A stretch of DNA of 9,463 nt from a bacterium. GTDB taxonomy: Bacteria > UBA9089 > UBA9088 > JAGUXG01. The stretch is taken from positions 1-9,463 of the forward strand of contig JASEHO010000056.1 of NCBI GenBank assembly GCA_030018505.1, read 5' to 3'. Each line of letters starts with the position of its first letter. Positions within the stretch are counted from its first letter, which is position 1. The notes under the pieces were generated by a model, which was not told the origin of the DNA, ran no database searches, and saw nothing but the letters and a program-made list of their open reading frames with translations. Both the position numbers and the translations under genes were made by a program. Below are positions 1 to 7,541 of this stretch, in pieces.

Positions 1-540
1 ACACCTACTGTAGTTAAGCCTGTTAAAATGAATGTGGCTGTGCCATTTATGGTTGAGGATGTTCCTTTTAATTCTTCTTTGAGGCTGAAGTAGACAGTAG
101 TGGTTATTGTATTGCTGTATTTGTCTGTTACATAGGCTTTAACAGTGGCTGTTCCTATATCTGCATTCACTGTGCTTGGGGCTGTTAGTGTGATGGTGGC
201 TGCCTGACCTGGTTCTACAGTGATTGTTGTTGTGGCAAGGGCTGTGGTTGTTGTAGCTTTTAGTTCATATACACCTACTGTAGTTAAGCCTGTTAAAATG
301 AATGTGGCTGTGCCATTTATGGTTGTTGAGGTTCCCTTTAAGGCACTATCAAGGCTGAAATAGACAGTGGCAGTGCAAGGATTGTTGTTCTTGTCTGTTA
401 CATAGGCTTTAACAGTGGCTGTTCCAGAATCTACATTCACTGTGGCTGGTGCTGTCAGGGTAATGGTGCCAAATTCTGAAGGTGGAGGTGGAGTACCCTG
501 AAATTCAAAAGCACCCATATCAACTATTGCATTTACTATC
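1..540 (-). repeat. Tandem 270-bp repeat encoding 90-residue Ig-like (invasin-type) domains
   Basis: Two units have an exact 270-bp period inside the exoprotein gene. Bases 1-55 are identical to 271-325, and 121-155 to 391-425; the rest is diverged but collinear. Each unit encodes a 90-residue beta-sandwich of the bacterial Ig-like/Big type, with TITLTAP near its start, TATVKAYVTDK in the middle and NGTATFILTGLTTVGVYELKA near its end. The array runs off the window edge, so the copy number is unknown. The patchy identity suggests recent duplication or gene conversion. Such repeats usually form a stalk or adhesive region of a surface protein. Confidence 0.85.
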
Positions 541-3500
541 CTTGGATTGCCGTCTTTGTCTTTATTGGGAATTCCTGGGGCTGTGTTTGAGCCGGCATCT
601 ATGCAAGGAGAATTTGGCTGGAGATGGTAGTCGTATTGGGCGTTCATGGTAATTTGTCTGTTTTGAGTTTTAACTGGCTTACTTAACCGCTCAGACAAGC
701 CTTCAAATTTTTCTTCCTCAATTGCCCTTTGTTCCCTCTTTCGTGCCTTTGCTTCTGGATCAAAAGAAGAAGACCTCAGGTTAGTCTTATTTGCCTTAAT
801 CTGGGGATTTACAAATAATGGATCAGCGGATATATCATATGTCCCAAGGCTACAATTATAGTAATTTTTATCGCCTGTATCACCATTCCCCCAGACACAG
901 TTGTAGTTGATAACAAGTATGCCCGGACCATCTGGATCATTATAGATACCATAACCATCAAGGTCTGTTGTGCTATTTTTTGTGATAATATTATTTATGA
1001 TGAATGGGGAGGAATTGTAGCAATAGATACCATCCCAGTCATTTCCTGATATGGTGTTGTTGGTGATGAATGGAGAAGAGTTATCCCAGCAACCGATGCC
1101 AAGCCTCTCATTTCCTATAATTGTATTATTGGTGATGGTTGGAAAAGATAATACACAGCCAATACCTCGCGCATTTCCTGTTATGATATTGTTTATAATT
1201 GTTGGGTCTGCATTATTGTCGCAGAATATTCCATAACCCGTTCCACCACCCCCTCTTGCTGCCCCAGTGATCATAAACCCAGATATTAAGGCATTGTTCG
1301 TCCCGTCTCTATCGAATGTTACTGTATTTGTTCCACTAAGCCCTATCGCATCTATTGTAGGTGTCCCTATTCCAATTAAAGCAATCCCTTTATCTATATA
1401 AATAGCCTCTGTATATGTCCCTGCTGCAGCAGATACTGTGCCTCCCAAAGGACAGTTGTTTATTCCTTCCTGGATGGTAGCATAAGTTCCCATTAAGTCT
1501 CCTGAAGAATTATAAACGGTAACTACACCCGGTGTTGCCGGTGGAAAAAGGAATCTTTTAAGAAAGTTATCCCATCTATGGTCATCAATATAATCTACCG
1601 GATAGAAGGTATTTCCCTCCTCGTATGCATAATGGTAAGAGTCGGTCTTATAGTCTAAAAATGTCTCAGGAAAGTATATCGCCAGGCCGTATGAGCCATA
1701 ACCATCGTCATCATCTATTGCAGAGCCGCGGTAATTAGCAATCACGCTATTATTTATGGTTGTTTTTAAGGAATCGGCGGCTATCTGTAGCCCTGTATCA
1801 GTGGTGAAACTTCCTATCAGATGGGCAAGATAAAATAGATCGACTCCCCAATAGTCCGGCTCACCATAGGCATTGATCTTGCTGCGAGCAGTGGTTATCT
1901 CAGACCATCTTGGGTCTGTAGCAGACCAATCCATTTTGTCAGCAAAAGTATCAATATTTGTTGAAAGGGTTCCCAAGAAAGCCATATCTATGGCTGACTG
2001 GGTAGTATTGTAATTGAATCGTGATTCATAACATTCGCCATATCTTGTAACTATCACCTCTCCTAATTCCTGTGCAGACATAGTCGGTGTACCTGCCAAA
2101 TCACTTAAAATAGTATCATAAGGCCAGCCATCACCTGGCTCAATTTCTTCTGAGCCAACCATGACATTACATAGTCCTCGCAGTGCATAAGCTACCTCTA
2201 CCATTCCACCAAGACAGACATCAAAACCTACTAAATCTAAATAAGTAGTTGCACTTCCAAGAGCTTGTTTTACTTCAGCCATATATAAACAGTCGCCATC
2301 ACTGGTATCATCCCAGCAAACTGCCTTTTGAGGTCTTTTTTGTTCAGGTATTCGCCAACCACCACCATGATTCCAGAAAACTAAGGCATATTTATCAGCC
2401 GGGTACTTGGTAGTTGTCCAGTTGATAAAATCAAGTAAAGTGTTCGGATCTCCCATATTTACTTCACCTAAACTTATGATAGCATTTCCAGACACGGGTT
2501 TCATCCCCTGAGTAACATAGAACCTCTTTGTATCGGTCCAATTACCATAGGAACTATTCCCCCCAGCGATTCTATCCATCTGAACCACAATATTTACATA
2601 GTCATTTGAACCAACTTCTGCCATCTCTAAGAAATCCTTAATAGCCGCATCTTCTAAATCATTATCTCCATCAAGGTAAACCATAAAAGTCCATTCCTTG
2701 GGTATTACCCCTTCTCCACTCAATACCACATTCAATGTCGGTGCCTCAGGGTCATTGGATGGAATGGAGAGATCGACATTCTTTATCCCTATTGATTGAG
2801 GTGAAAATACTACCTGAACTGTGCGGCTTCCTGACGGTGGTATGGTTTGACCTGAAGCATTGTCGTTCTGGATGCTAAATTCTGAGCTATCTATGCCTGT
2901 AATCGAAAGAGTTCCTATTATAAGATCTGCTGTGCCTGTGTTGGAAATGGTAAAGGTCTGAGCTGCTGATGTATCGCTCACATTTACACTGCCAAAGTCA
3001 TGGCTTGAAGGGAAAACTGAAATGTTTGGCTGACTTGGAATACCAGCAGCATAAACTGATAAGTGGGTTACATTACCTGAGACAGTGTTATCTTCAGGAT
3101 TGATCATACTTCCTGGAACTTGTTTCCATCTATCATCTTCCCAAATTAATAATCTCATTTCAGTTTTATTGTGTCCCAAAGGAACATCAGAATCTTTATA
3201 CTCTACAGTTAATGTTACAGGTTCATTAAAGACAATTCCGGTTGGACCAAAGTCAACTGCTGAAGATAAACCATGATTGTTTTCAGGGTTAGAAATATAA
3301 ATTGTTGTATCTTCCGAAAGGGCATCGGAGGAAATGAAAATACTATGTCTATTATAAATGCCATCGCTTCCTGCTGATGCGAATCCTCCTTCATCAGCAT
3401 TGATAGGTGCAATTGAAAGGGCAACATTAGGAGTTTCTTCAGCAACTGCTTCCCCTATTAATTTTTTCACAATCATTGATTGTGCCTCAGTAATATTCAC

Positions 3501-5894
3501 TTCCACATACTTATCAGAGGCATAGTAAATGTGTAAACCATCATCTTCAGGGTGGGCATGATATAGCCAAATCCATCCTTTGGCTAAGTTCCCACCTGAA
3601 TCAATTGCTGTGCCTTGCTCTCCTTTTGTTACCAGATCTGAAGAAAAGAACCGAGGACTATAGACTCTTCTACTTTCTACACCATTTTCTAAAGGTATTA
3701 CCATTGGATAATCATCCCAAAATCTTGCTTTTCCAGAGTAGCAAAAAGAAATATAAGGCCTTAAAGTGTTTGTAAAGCTTGTTATAACTTCAGAGGGGTT
3801 CTGGTTGAATGGGGTCATATTATTAGAAAGAAAATTCATTATATACACAAACACTTGGTCTGCTTCTGTCTGTATATTGTTGACTCCATGGTCTCTTCCT
3901 TCAATAGTCACAAAGTAATAATTGGATGGGTAATTTATTCCTTGAGTTGGATCATTAGGAGATTGAATCAAACTGGCGGAACTTACCTTAATCACTAAGT
4001 CATTTGTTCCTACAAATGAAGCAACCAAATATTCCCCATATTGATAATTAAAGTTAAGATTCCACAAGAAGCTTCCAGCCGGACTTACATCTTTAGCAGA
4101 TTCAAATGGTCCCCAGTGGGTAAATTCACCTCCAAAATGAGGAGACGCTAAGGTTAGTAGTTTGATATTATATTCAGGAGTATCTTGAAGAAATTTTCTT
4201 GTAACAACTCCACCCATTGAATGGGCTATGATAGATGAAACATCTTTGCTTGAACCTTTTTCATTATTAAGCTGGTTAATCTTTCCTACAGCTTCATTTA
4301 GACAAGAGGCATAATCTTCAATGTGACCAGAGGTATAACCTATCCAAGAACCAACCTTATTAGCATATTCAAATAACCAGACATTGTATTGACCATTTGC
4401 CCTTTTTTGAAGTAAATTGTGAATTTCGCCAAAGTGATTATCTGGCTTACCTATTTTGTCTTTACCACCAAAGGCAGGCAGATGGATTCCATGAACTGAA
4501 ACTATATTATCTTTGTTAAAGACTGGGCCATAATGCCAGAGTTCCCAAAGATTAGAACCGCAGTCAACAGGCAAGTAATCGACCTCAATATTTACATCCT
4601 TGCTGACAGGAACAGAGGTTTGTAACGGTTGAACAAGTTTTATTGCATTTTGACCACAAAGCTCATATGATACTTCCAGAGTATAATCTCCAGCAGGAAT
4701 GCCTGATATGGAATATCTCCCATTATCATCAGTTATCGCTGACCCCTTGACTTCTTTATCTAAAACAGCTTTAACAGTTGCATTTGGTATAGGAATATCT
4801 TCTGACTCATCCCATGTATCATTCTTGTTTTCGTCTTTGTAGACTATACCTTGTATTGGCTTAACTTCAACAGTTATATCCTCTTGTGCGGAGCCTGTCA
4901 GCCCATCATTATCTGTCACCGTTAAGGTGACAGTATAAGTTCCAGGTTTTGAGTATGTATGAGTGCCTATCTTCTCCTGCCCTGAGTTTCCATCTCCAAA
5001 ATTCCAGTTATAGCTTACTATTTCACCACCATCTGGATCCTGTGAAGAGGAAGCATTAAAGGTTATTTCTTCACCAACCACAGGATTTTCTGGGGAATAT
5101 GTGAAGGAGGCGATTGGTGGCTGGGTTTCTCCATTATTTCCATCATCAATAAAAACATAAAGTCTTCCAATTATAACTGCTCCTTGACACTTTTGGTCTG
5201 CAGGAGGAGCATCATCGAATTTGCCATCTGTAAATATAAATTGTATCATTCCTGCCGTATTTATATTTATTTCAAATAGCTTATCAATATCAGGATGAAG
5301 CGTAGAACCACTATTTGACGAGAAAGTAGCCGAAAACAGAGGTGTTCCTTTTGCATTCCAGTCTTCTGGGTCTAATGTTCCCCATGAGCAAAGATGGCAG
5401 TTCACCTGTACCGTGAAAGGAGGATCGGGTTCTATCTGGTCCCATCTATATCCAACGGCTATTAACCGAAACTTGACAGATTTAATTGCAACTCCGCTTA
5501 AATTTGAAGTATCAAAGGACATATACCCCTTCGTAAGATGATACCTTCCTCCTTGCCCATGCCTTCCTCTCAGCACACTACATACGCCAGTCTCAGAAGG
5601 AGTATCATTTAATGTTTCTATCCAGGTAGTACCATATTTATTTAAAGATCCTGCGTAAACAGGTTTAAGCTCAACCCAAGATGATGTAGTTATTTCAGAA
5701 GGGACGCTATCAACTTTAAAGCGGGGTAGGATATCAACTGCTGAATTATAGAACGAAGTGTTTTTATCTTGGTTTACTTGAAAATTCCCAAGATTCTTTG
5801 ACTTATCTCCCTTCACCTCTTGGCACCAAACATCCCCTCCCCACATTCCCATAAACACGCACCCCAAAACCAAAACCTTCTTCAATCTCTTCAT
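1..5894 (-). CDS. Giant secreted multidomain exoprotein with lipase-like and clostripain (C11) domains, C-terminus beyond window
   Basis: The frame is open from ATG 5894 to the window edge (1964 codons, no stop). GGAGG lies 9 nt before the ATG. Residues 1-24 are a signal peptide (MKRLKK, then a hydrophobic core). About 50-248 is a beta-rich region I cannot name firmly. About 258-344 is a PKD domain (WNFGDG, HTYSKPGTYTVTLTV). About 346-412 is SdrD-B/Cna-B-like (DDNGRYSISGIPAGDYTL). About 460-690 is an alpha/beta hydrolase: oxyanion HG at 468-469, nucleophile S559 in AHSMGG, probable D632 (GTND) and H669. About 830-950 is ZU5-like and 953-1062 ASH-like. About 1066-1450 is peptidase C11 (WTFMVYLDGDNDLE; H1176 in WNHGGGW; C1227 in FDVCLGG). 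About 1458-1697 is a beta-helix with 21-23-residue PxIxNNxIxGN repeats. A charged insertion spans 1698-1755, then an anchor-Q-like motif (SPCIDAG, VDMGAFEF). Ig-like repeats run from 1808. Likely cell-surface or extracellular; substrates unknown. Domain names are from motif recognition; the triad assignment is inferred. Confidence 0.9.
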   Translation of the reverse strand, partial: MKRLKKVLVLGCVFMGMWGGDVWCQEVKGDKSKNLGNFQVNQDKNTSFYNSAVDILPRFKVDSVPSEITTSSWVELKPVYAGSLNKYGTTWIETLNDTPSETGVCSVLRGRHGQGGRYHLTKGYMSFDTSNLSGVAIKSVKFRLIAVGYRWDQIEPDPPFTVQVNCHLCSWGTLDPEDWNAKGTPLFSATFSSNSGSTLHPDIDKLFEININTAGMIQFIFTDGKFDDAPPADQKCQGAVIIGRLYVFIDDGNNGETQPPIASFTYSPENPVVGEEITFNASSSQDPDGGEIVSYNWNFGDGNSGQEKIGTHTYSKPGTYTVTLTVTDNDGLTGSAQEDITVEVKPIQGIVYKDENKNDTWDESEDIPIPNATVKAVLDKEVKGSAITDDNGRYSISGIPAGDYTLEVSYELCGQNAIKLVQPLQTSVPVSKDVNIEVDYLPVDCGSNLWELWHYGPVFNKDNIVSVHGIHLPAFGGKDKIGKPDNHFGEIHNLLQKRANGQYNVWLFEYANKVGSWIGYTSGHIEDYASCLNEAVGKINQLNNEKGSSKDVSSIIAHSMGGVVTRKFLQDTPEYNIKLLTLASPHFGGEFTHWGPFESAKDVSPAGSFLWNLNFNYQYGEYLVASFVGTNDLVIKVSSASLIQSPNDPTQGINYPSNYYFVTIEGRDHGVNNIQTEADQVFVYIMNFLSNNMTPFNQNPSEVITSFTNTLRPYISFCYSGKARFWDDYPMVIPLENGVESRRVYSPRFFSSDLVTKGEQGTAIDSGGNLAKGWIWLYHAHPEDDGLHIYYASDKYVEVNITEAQSMIVKKLIGEAVAEETPNVALSIAPINADEGGFASAGSDGIYNRHSIFISSDALSEDTTIYISNPENNHGLSSAVDFGPTGIVFNEPVTLTVEYKDSDVPLGHNKTEMRLLIWEDDRWKQVPGSMINPEDNTVSGNVTHLSVYAAGIPSQPNISVFPSSHDFGSVNVSDTSAAQTFTISNTGTADLIIGTLSITGIDSSEFSIQNDNASGQTIPPSGSRTVQVVFSPQSIGIKNVDLSIPSNDPEAPTLNVVLSGEGVIPKEWTFMVYLDGDNDLEDAAIKDFLEMAEVGSNDYVNIVVQMDRIAGGNSSYGNWTDTKRFYVTQGMKPVSGNAIISLGEVNMGDPNTLLDFINWTTTKYPADKYALVFWNHGGGWRIPEQKRPQKAVCWDDTSDGDCLYMAEVKQALGSATTYLDLVGFDVCLGGMVEVAYALRGLCNVMVGSEEIEPGDGWPYDTILSDLAGTPTMSAQELGEVIVTRYGECYESRFNYNTTQSAIDMAFLGTLSTNIDTFADKMDWSATDPRWSEITTARSKINAYGEPDYWGVDLFYLAHLIGSFTTDTGLQIAADSLKTTINNSVIANYRGSAIDDDDGYGSYGLAIYFPETFLDYKTDSYHYAYEEGNTFYPVDYIDDHRWDNFLKRFLFPPATPGVVTVYNSSGDLMGTYATIQEGINNCPLGGTVSAAAGTYTEAIYIDKGIALIGIGTPTIDAIGLSGTNTVTFDRDGTNNALISGFMITGAARGGGGTGYGIFCDNNADPTIINNIITGNARGIGCVLSFPTITNNTIIGNERLGIGCWDNSSPFITNNTISGNDWDGIYCYNSSPFIINNIITKNSTTDLDGYGIYNDPDGPGILVINYNCVWGNGDTGDKNYYNCSLGTYDISADPLFVNPQIKANKTNLRSSSFDPEAKARKREQRAIEEEKFEGLSERLSKPVKTQNRQITMNAQYDYHLQPNSPCIDAGSNTAPGIPNKDKDGNPRIVNAIVDMGAFEFQGTPPPPSEFGTITLTAPATVNVDSGTATVKAYVTDKNNNPCTATVYFSLDSALKGTSTTINGTATFILTGLTTVGVYELKATTTTALATTTITVEPGQAATITLTAPSTVNADIGTATVKAYVTDKYSNTITTTVYFSLKEELKGTSSTINGTATFILTGLTTVG

Positions 5895-6064
5895 TTCTCA
5901 AAACCTCCATCTTATTAGTTTATAGTTATGAGTGTATAGTGTATAGCAATAATCCAGTGAAAATCAGCGCAATCTAAAGGATTCGCTATTTCTCTGTGCC
6001 CTCTTAAGTCCTCTGTGGCAAAAAACATCCGTGAAGATCAGTGCCTATCCGTGTCTAATTTCTT
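5861..6064 (-). repeat. Leader/spacer repeat, copy A (upstream of exoprotein)
   Basis: This is the first of three related spacer modules. Bases 5897-6003 match 6721-6828 (copy B) with about three differences. Bases 5861-5940 match 7387-7464 (copy C) closely, and that match includes the first codons of the exoprotein. On the minus strand the module reads: short-period repeats (ATCCGTG, CTCTGTG, AATCTG types), a small hairpin (5966-5987), a TATAG/GTGTATAG-rich stretch, GGAGG at 5903-5907, then the start codon and LKK signal-peptide codons. A weak promoter match exists (TTGCTA 5949-5944, TATAAA 5924-5919, 19-nt spacer), too poor to call alone. The 5' end abuts the stop of the upstream zinc-finger gene, so the whole spacer is repeat. 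Confidence 0.75.
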
Positions 6065-6313
6065 TTAAGAAAAAACTGCTTCTTTGTACTCTTTTACTGG
6101 TATAGAGATAGTCCTTATTACCTCTTTTGATTTGACCAAATGTTCCATCTCCTCAGCTATTGGGCCATCGTAGTACTCTTCACCACATTGTTGACACACC
6201 CCTGCTGGAACATTTTCAATGATGGTCAAATCTCCTTTCCACCAGTAATCGACCTTCACCCTTTGAGGCAATACTTTTCCTCCGCAAAAGGAACAATCAT
6301 CATATCTTTTCAA
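6065..6313 (-). CDS. YgiT-type (MqsA-like N-terminal) zinc-finger protein, probable antitoxin
   Basis: A small protein of 82 residues with two CxxC pairs (C7/C10 in CSFCGG and C40/C43 in CQQCGEEYYDG), the zinc-binding fold of the MqsA N-terminus. The tail IPVKEYKEAVFS is short and there is no helix-turn-helix domain, so it is the stand-alone zinc-finger form usually found next to a DUF4258 or RelE-like toxin. I chose TTG 6313 as the start because GAGGTGA (6325-6319), complementary to the 16S 3' end, ends 5 nt before it and overlaps the stop of the upstream gene. An ATG at 6355 gives 96 residues but overlaps the upstream gene by 37 bp. The antitoxin role follows from family and context, not from direct evidence. 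Confidence 0.85.
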   Translation of the reverse strand: MKRYDDCSFCGGKVLPQRVKVDYWWKGDLTIIENVPAGVCQQCGEEYYDGPIAEEMEHLVKSKEVIRTISIPVKEYKEAVFS

Positions 6314-6318
6314 TTTAC

Positions 6319-6633
6319 TCACCTCTTTCTTTTTCTGGTTTGATATCTTATCCATTCTTCTTCATTTGGAATATAAACAGTACAGATGCGGATTTTGCCA
6401 CTTTTCAAGAAGGCACAGACAGAATGGATAGGGATACCATTTTGATCAAATCCAAAGACAAGACAAGAAGAATTTCTTGGATCATCGGGATATTCTTCAA
6501 TAATCTTACCATTATATATGGATGACTTGACATCTCCAATATCTAAACCTTCTTTCCTTCTCTCTACTTCAGCGTGCTTGGATATTTCATAGCGACCTTC
6601 TCTGATTTTCCGCTTTATTTCTTCTATATCCAT
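6319..6633 (-). CDS. DUF4258 domain protein, probable toxin of a two-gene TA module
   Basis: A 104-residue protein matching the DUF4258 pattern: an N-terminal helix, ISKHAEVERR with H20, GKIIEEYPDD, CLVFGF, IPIHSVCAF with H70, and the C-terminal strand IRICTVYIPNEEEW. The family resembles small RelE/BrnT-type toxins and is commonly paired with a YgiT-type zinc-finger gene, as here; the downstream gene's ribosome-binding site overlaps its stop codon. Its own AAGGAG lies about 14 nt before the ATG, which is long. A 36-codon leader ORF ends 7 nt inside the gene, so translation may be coupled. Toxin activity is inferred from the family only; the very basic end (RKRKR) is unremarkable. Confidence 0.85.
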   Translation of the reverse strand: MDIEEIKRKIREGRYEISKHAEVERRKEGLDIGDVKSSIYNGKIIEEYPDDPRNSSCLVFGFDQNGIPIHSVCAFLKSGKIRICTVYIPNEEEWIRYQTRKRKR

Positions 6634-6734
6634 CTTCCAATTTTTACTCCTTTTAAAGCCACCCCTAAAACCAAAGCCCTATATCCTTGCTTCACAAAAA
6701 CCTCTCTCAATCCCCTCACCCTCAAAACCTCCAT
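6624..6734 (-). CDS. Short leader ORF in repeat copy B, signal-peptide-like
   Basis: ATG 6734 (or GTG 6719, which has GGAGG 8 nt upstream) opens a 36-codon frame with basic residues followed by the hydrophobic run ALVLGVALKG. It stops at TAG 6626-6624, overlapping the DUF4258 start at 6633. It aligns with the signal-peptide codons of the exoprotein in copy A, with an extra stretch of roughly 15 nt. It may be a translated leader coupling expression to the toxin gene, or a relic of an exported-protein gene start. It is not in any family I know, and translation is unproven. Confidence 0.35.
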   Translation of the reverse strand: MEVLRVRGLREVFVKQGYRALVLGVALKGVKIGRWI

Positions 6735-6842
6735 CTTAATTAGTTTATAGTTATGAGTGTATAGTGTATAGCAATAATCCAGTGAAAATCTGCGTAATCT
6801 AAAGGATTCGCTATTTCTCTGTGCCCTCTATGCCCTCTGTGG
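6661..6842 (-). repeat. Leader/spacer repeat, copy B (upstream of TA module)
   Basis: This is the second spacer module. Bases 6721-6828 are nearly identical to copy A (one indel and two substitutions in about 108 bp). On the minus strand it starts directly after the stop of the first ORF6N gene with CTCTGTG-type short repeats, followed by the AATC/GATT hairpin (6792-6811), the TATAG-rich stretch, GGAGG, and a leader coding stretch that runs up to the DUF4258 gene. Nothing unique is left in this roughly 210-bp spacer apart from about 27 bp just before the DUF4258 ATG. Confidence 0.75.
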
Positions 6843-7370
6843 CTATTCTCCTCCATGCCTAAACCCTATCTTCTTCATCTCTTTAGTGGGTGGAGTCATC
6901 AATTGGCGAATTGCTTCAAAGACAGCTTTGATTTCGACATCATGCCTCTCAATCTTTCTTTCATGCTCAGCTAACTTATGGGCAAGCTCTTTATGAGTAG
7001 AGAGAATTTCTCTAAGCTTGGTAAATGTCCTCATGATCTGAATATTGACCAAGATAGCCCTCTCGCTGTTTAAGACAGATGAAAGCATAGCCACGCCTTG
7101 TTCTGTGAAGACATATGGAAGATAGCCACCCAAATGCTTTTTAGAAGGTATCGCAAAATGCGATACCAAGATATCTGTCTCTTCTTCTGTTAGCTGAAAC
7201 ATAAAATCTGGTGGAAATCGTTTTATATTTCGCTTCACCTGCTCTCTCAATCTAATAGCCTTCACCCCATACAACTCCGCCAAATCCCTATCCAACATCA
7301 CCTTCTGACCCTTTATCAGAAGAATCTTACCCTCTATTCTCTCAACTAAAACCAAGCTACTCATTATCAC
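6843..7370 (-). CDS. ORF6N-domain (phage-type DNA-binding) protein, copy 1
   Basis: A protein of 175 residues. The ORF6N domain covers about residues 9-100 (IKGQKVMLDRDLAELYGV, REQVKRNIKRFPPDFMFQLT, LPYVFTEQGVAMLSSVLNS). A charged helical, probably coiled-coil segment follows at about 117-157, then a PPTKEMKKIGF tail. ORF6N is a DNA-binding domain known from phage antirepressor-like proteins and common as lone chromosomal genes, so a regulator or phage remnant is likely. The start is GTG 7370 with AAAGAG 5 nt upstream; ATG 7364 is the alternative. Compared with copy 2 it lacks the N-terminal extension, because the corresponding DNA carries one extra G and in-frame stops. A perfect palindrome lies in codons 69-75. 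No target or partner is visible. Confidence 0.9.
   Translation of the reverse strand: MIMSSLVLVERIEGKILLIKGQKVMLDRDLAELYGVKAIRLREQVKRNIKRFPPDFMFQLTEEETDILVSHFAIPSKKHLGGYLPYVFTEQGVAMLSSVLNSERAILVNIQIMRTFTKLREILSTHKELAHKLAEHERKIERHDVEIKAVFEAIRQLMTPPTKEMKKIGFRHGGE
7147..7167. repeat. Perfect palindrome inside ORF6N copy 1
   Basis: Nine-base arms (GGTATCGCA and TGCGATACC) flank an AAA loop. It lies in the codons for V-S-H-F-A-I-P. The inner 13 bases are the same as in the palindrome at the equivalent codons of ORF6N copy 2, while the outer four bases on each side differ but still pair. Confidence 0.85.
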
Positions 7371-7372
7371 TC

Positions 7373-7435
7373 TTACTCTTTAATTCCCCCCAAAACCAAA
7401 ATCTTCTTCAATCCCCTCACCCTCAAAACCTCCAT
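7373..7435 (-). CDS. Short leader ORF in repeat copy C, signal-peptide-like
   Basis: ATG 7435 (or GTG 7420 in the same frame, with GGAGG 8 nt upstream) opens a 20-codon frame reading RGLKKILVLGGIKE before TAA at 7375-7373, two bases before the GTG start of ORF6N copy 1. The DNA matches the start of the exoprotein in copy A and, further in, the fused N-terminus of ORF6N copy 2. Whether it is translated is unproven. Its position would allow translational coupling to the ORF6N gene. Confidence 0.35.
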   Translation of the reverse strand: MEVLRVRGLKKILVLGGIKE

Positions 7436-7541
7436 TTTATTAGTTTATAGTTATGAGTGTATAGTAATAATAAGCCTTCAGCCTTCAGTTGTCAGCCATC
7501 AGTCAATCTCAAAATCTGCGTAATCTGCGTAATCTGTGGAT
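7386..7541 (-). repeat. Leader/spacer repeat, copy C (upstream of ORF6N copy 1)
   Basis: This is the third module. Bases 7422-7464 match copies A and B with one difference, and 7387-7421 match the signal-peptide codons of copy A. Upstream on the minus strand the A/B-specific part is replaced by other short-period repeats: a CAGCCTT/TCAGCC tract (7474-7504) and a 9-bp TCTGCGTAA tandem (about 7515-7540). It directly abuts the stop of ORF6N copy 2, so the 171-bp spacer is all repeat. Confidence 0.7.

Noticed and set aside
1051..1236. Plus-strand 61-codon frame with hydrophobic repeats
   Set aside because: It is the antisense reading of the beta-helix repeats; its periodicity is explained by those repeats.
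3215..3445. Minus-strand 76-codon frame
   Set aside because: It is a shifted frame inside the exoprotein; the main frame stays open and encodes a recognisable ZU5-like region.
5858..5861. Lipoprotein signal in the exoprotein (cysteine 12 after LVLG)
   Set aside because: The hydrophobic stretch before the cysteine is only about five residues, too short; the hydrophobic region continues past it, favouring an ordinary signal peptide.
6140..6525. Two plus-strand frames opposite the TA genes
   Set aside because: Both are antisense to the DUF4258 and zinc-finger genes, which have clear family motifs.
7385..7541. CRISPR array
   Set aside because: The short repeats are degenerate, directly abutting and lack regular unique spacers; no cas gene is present.
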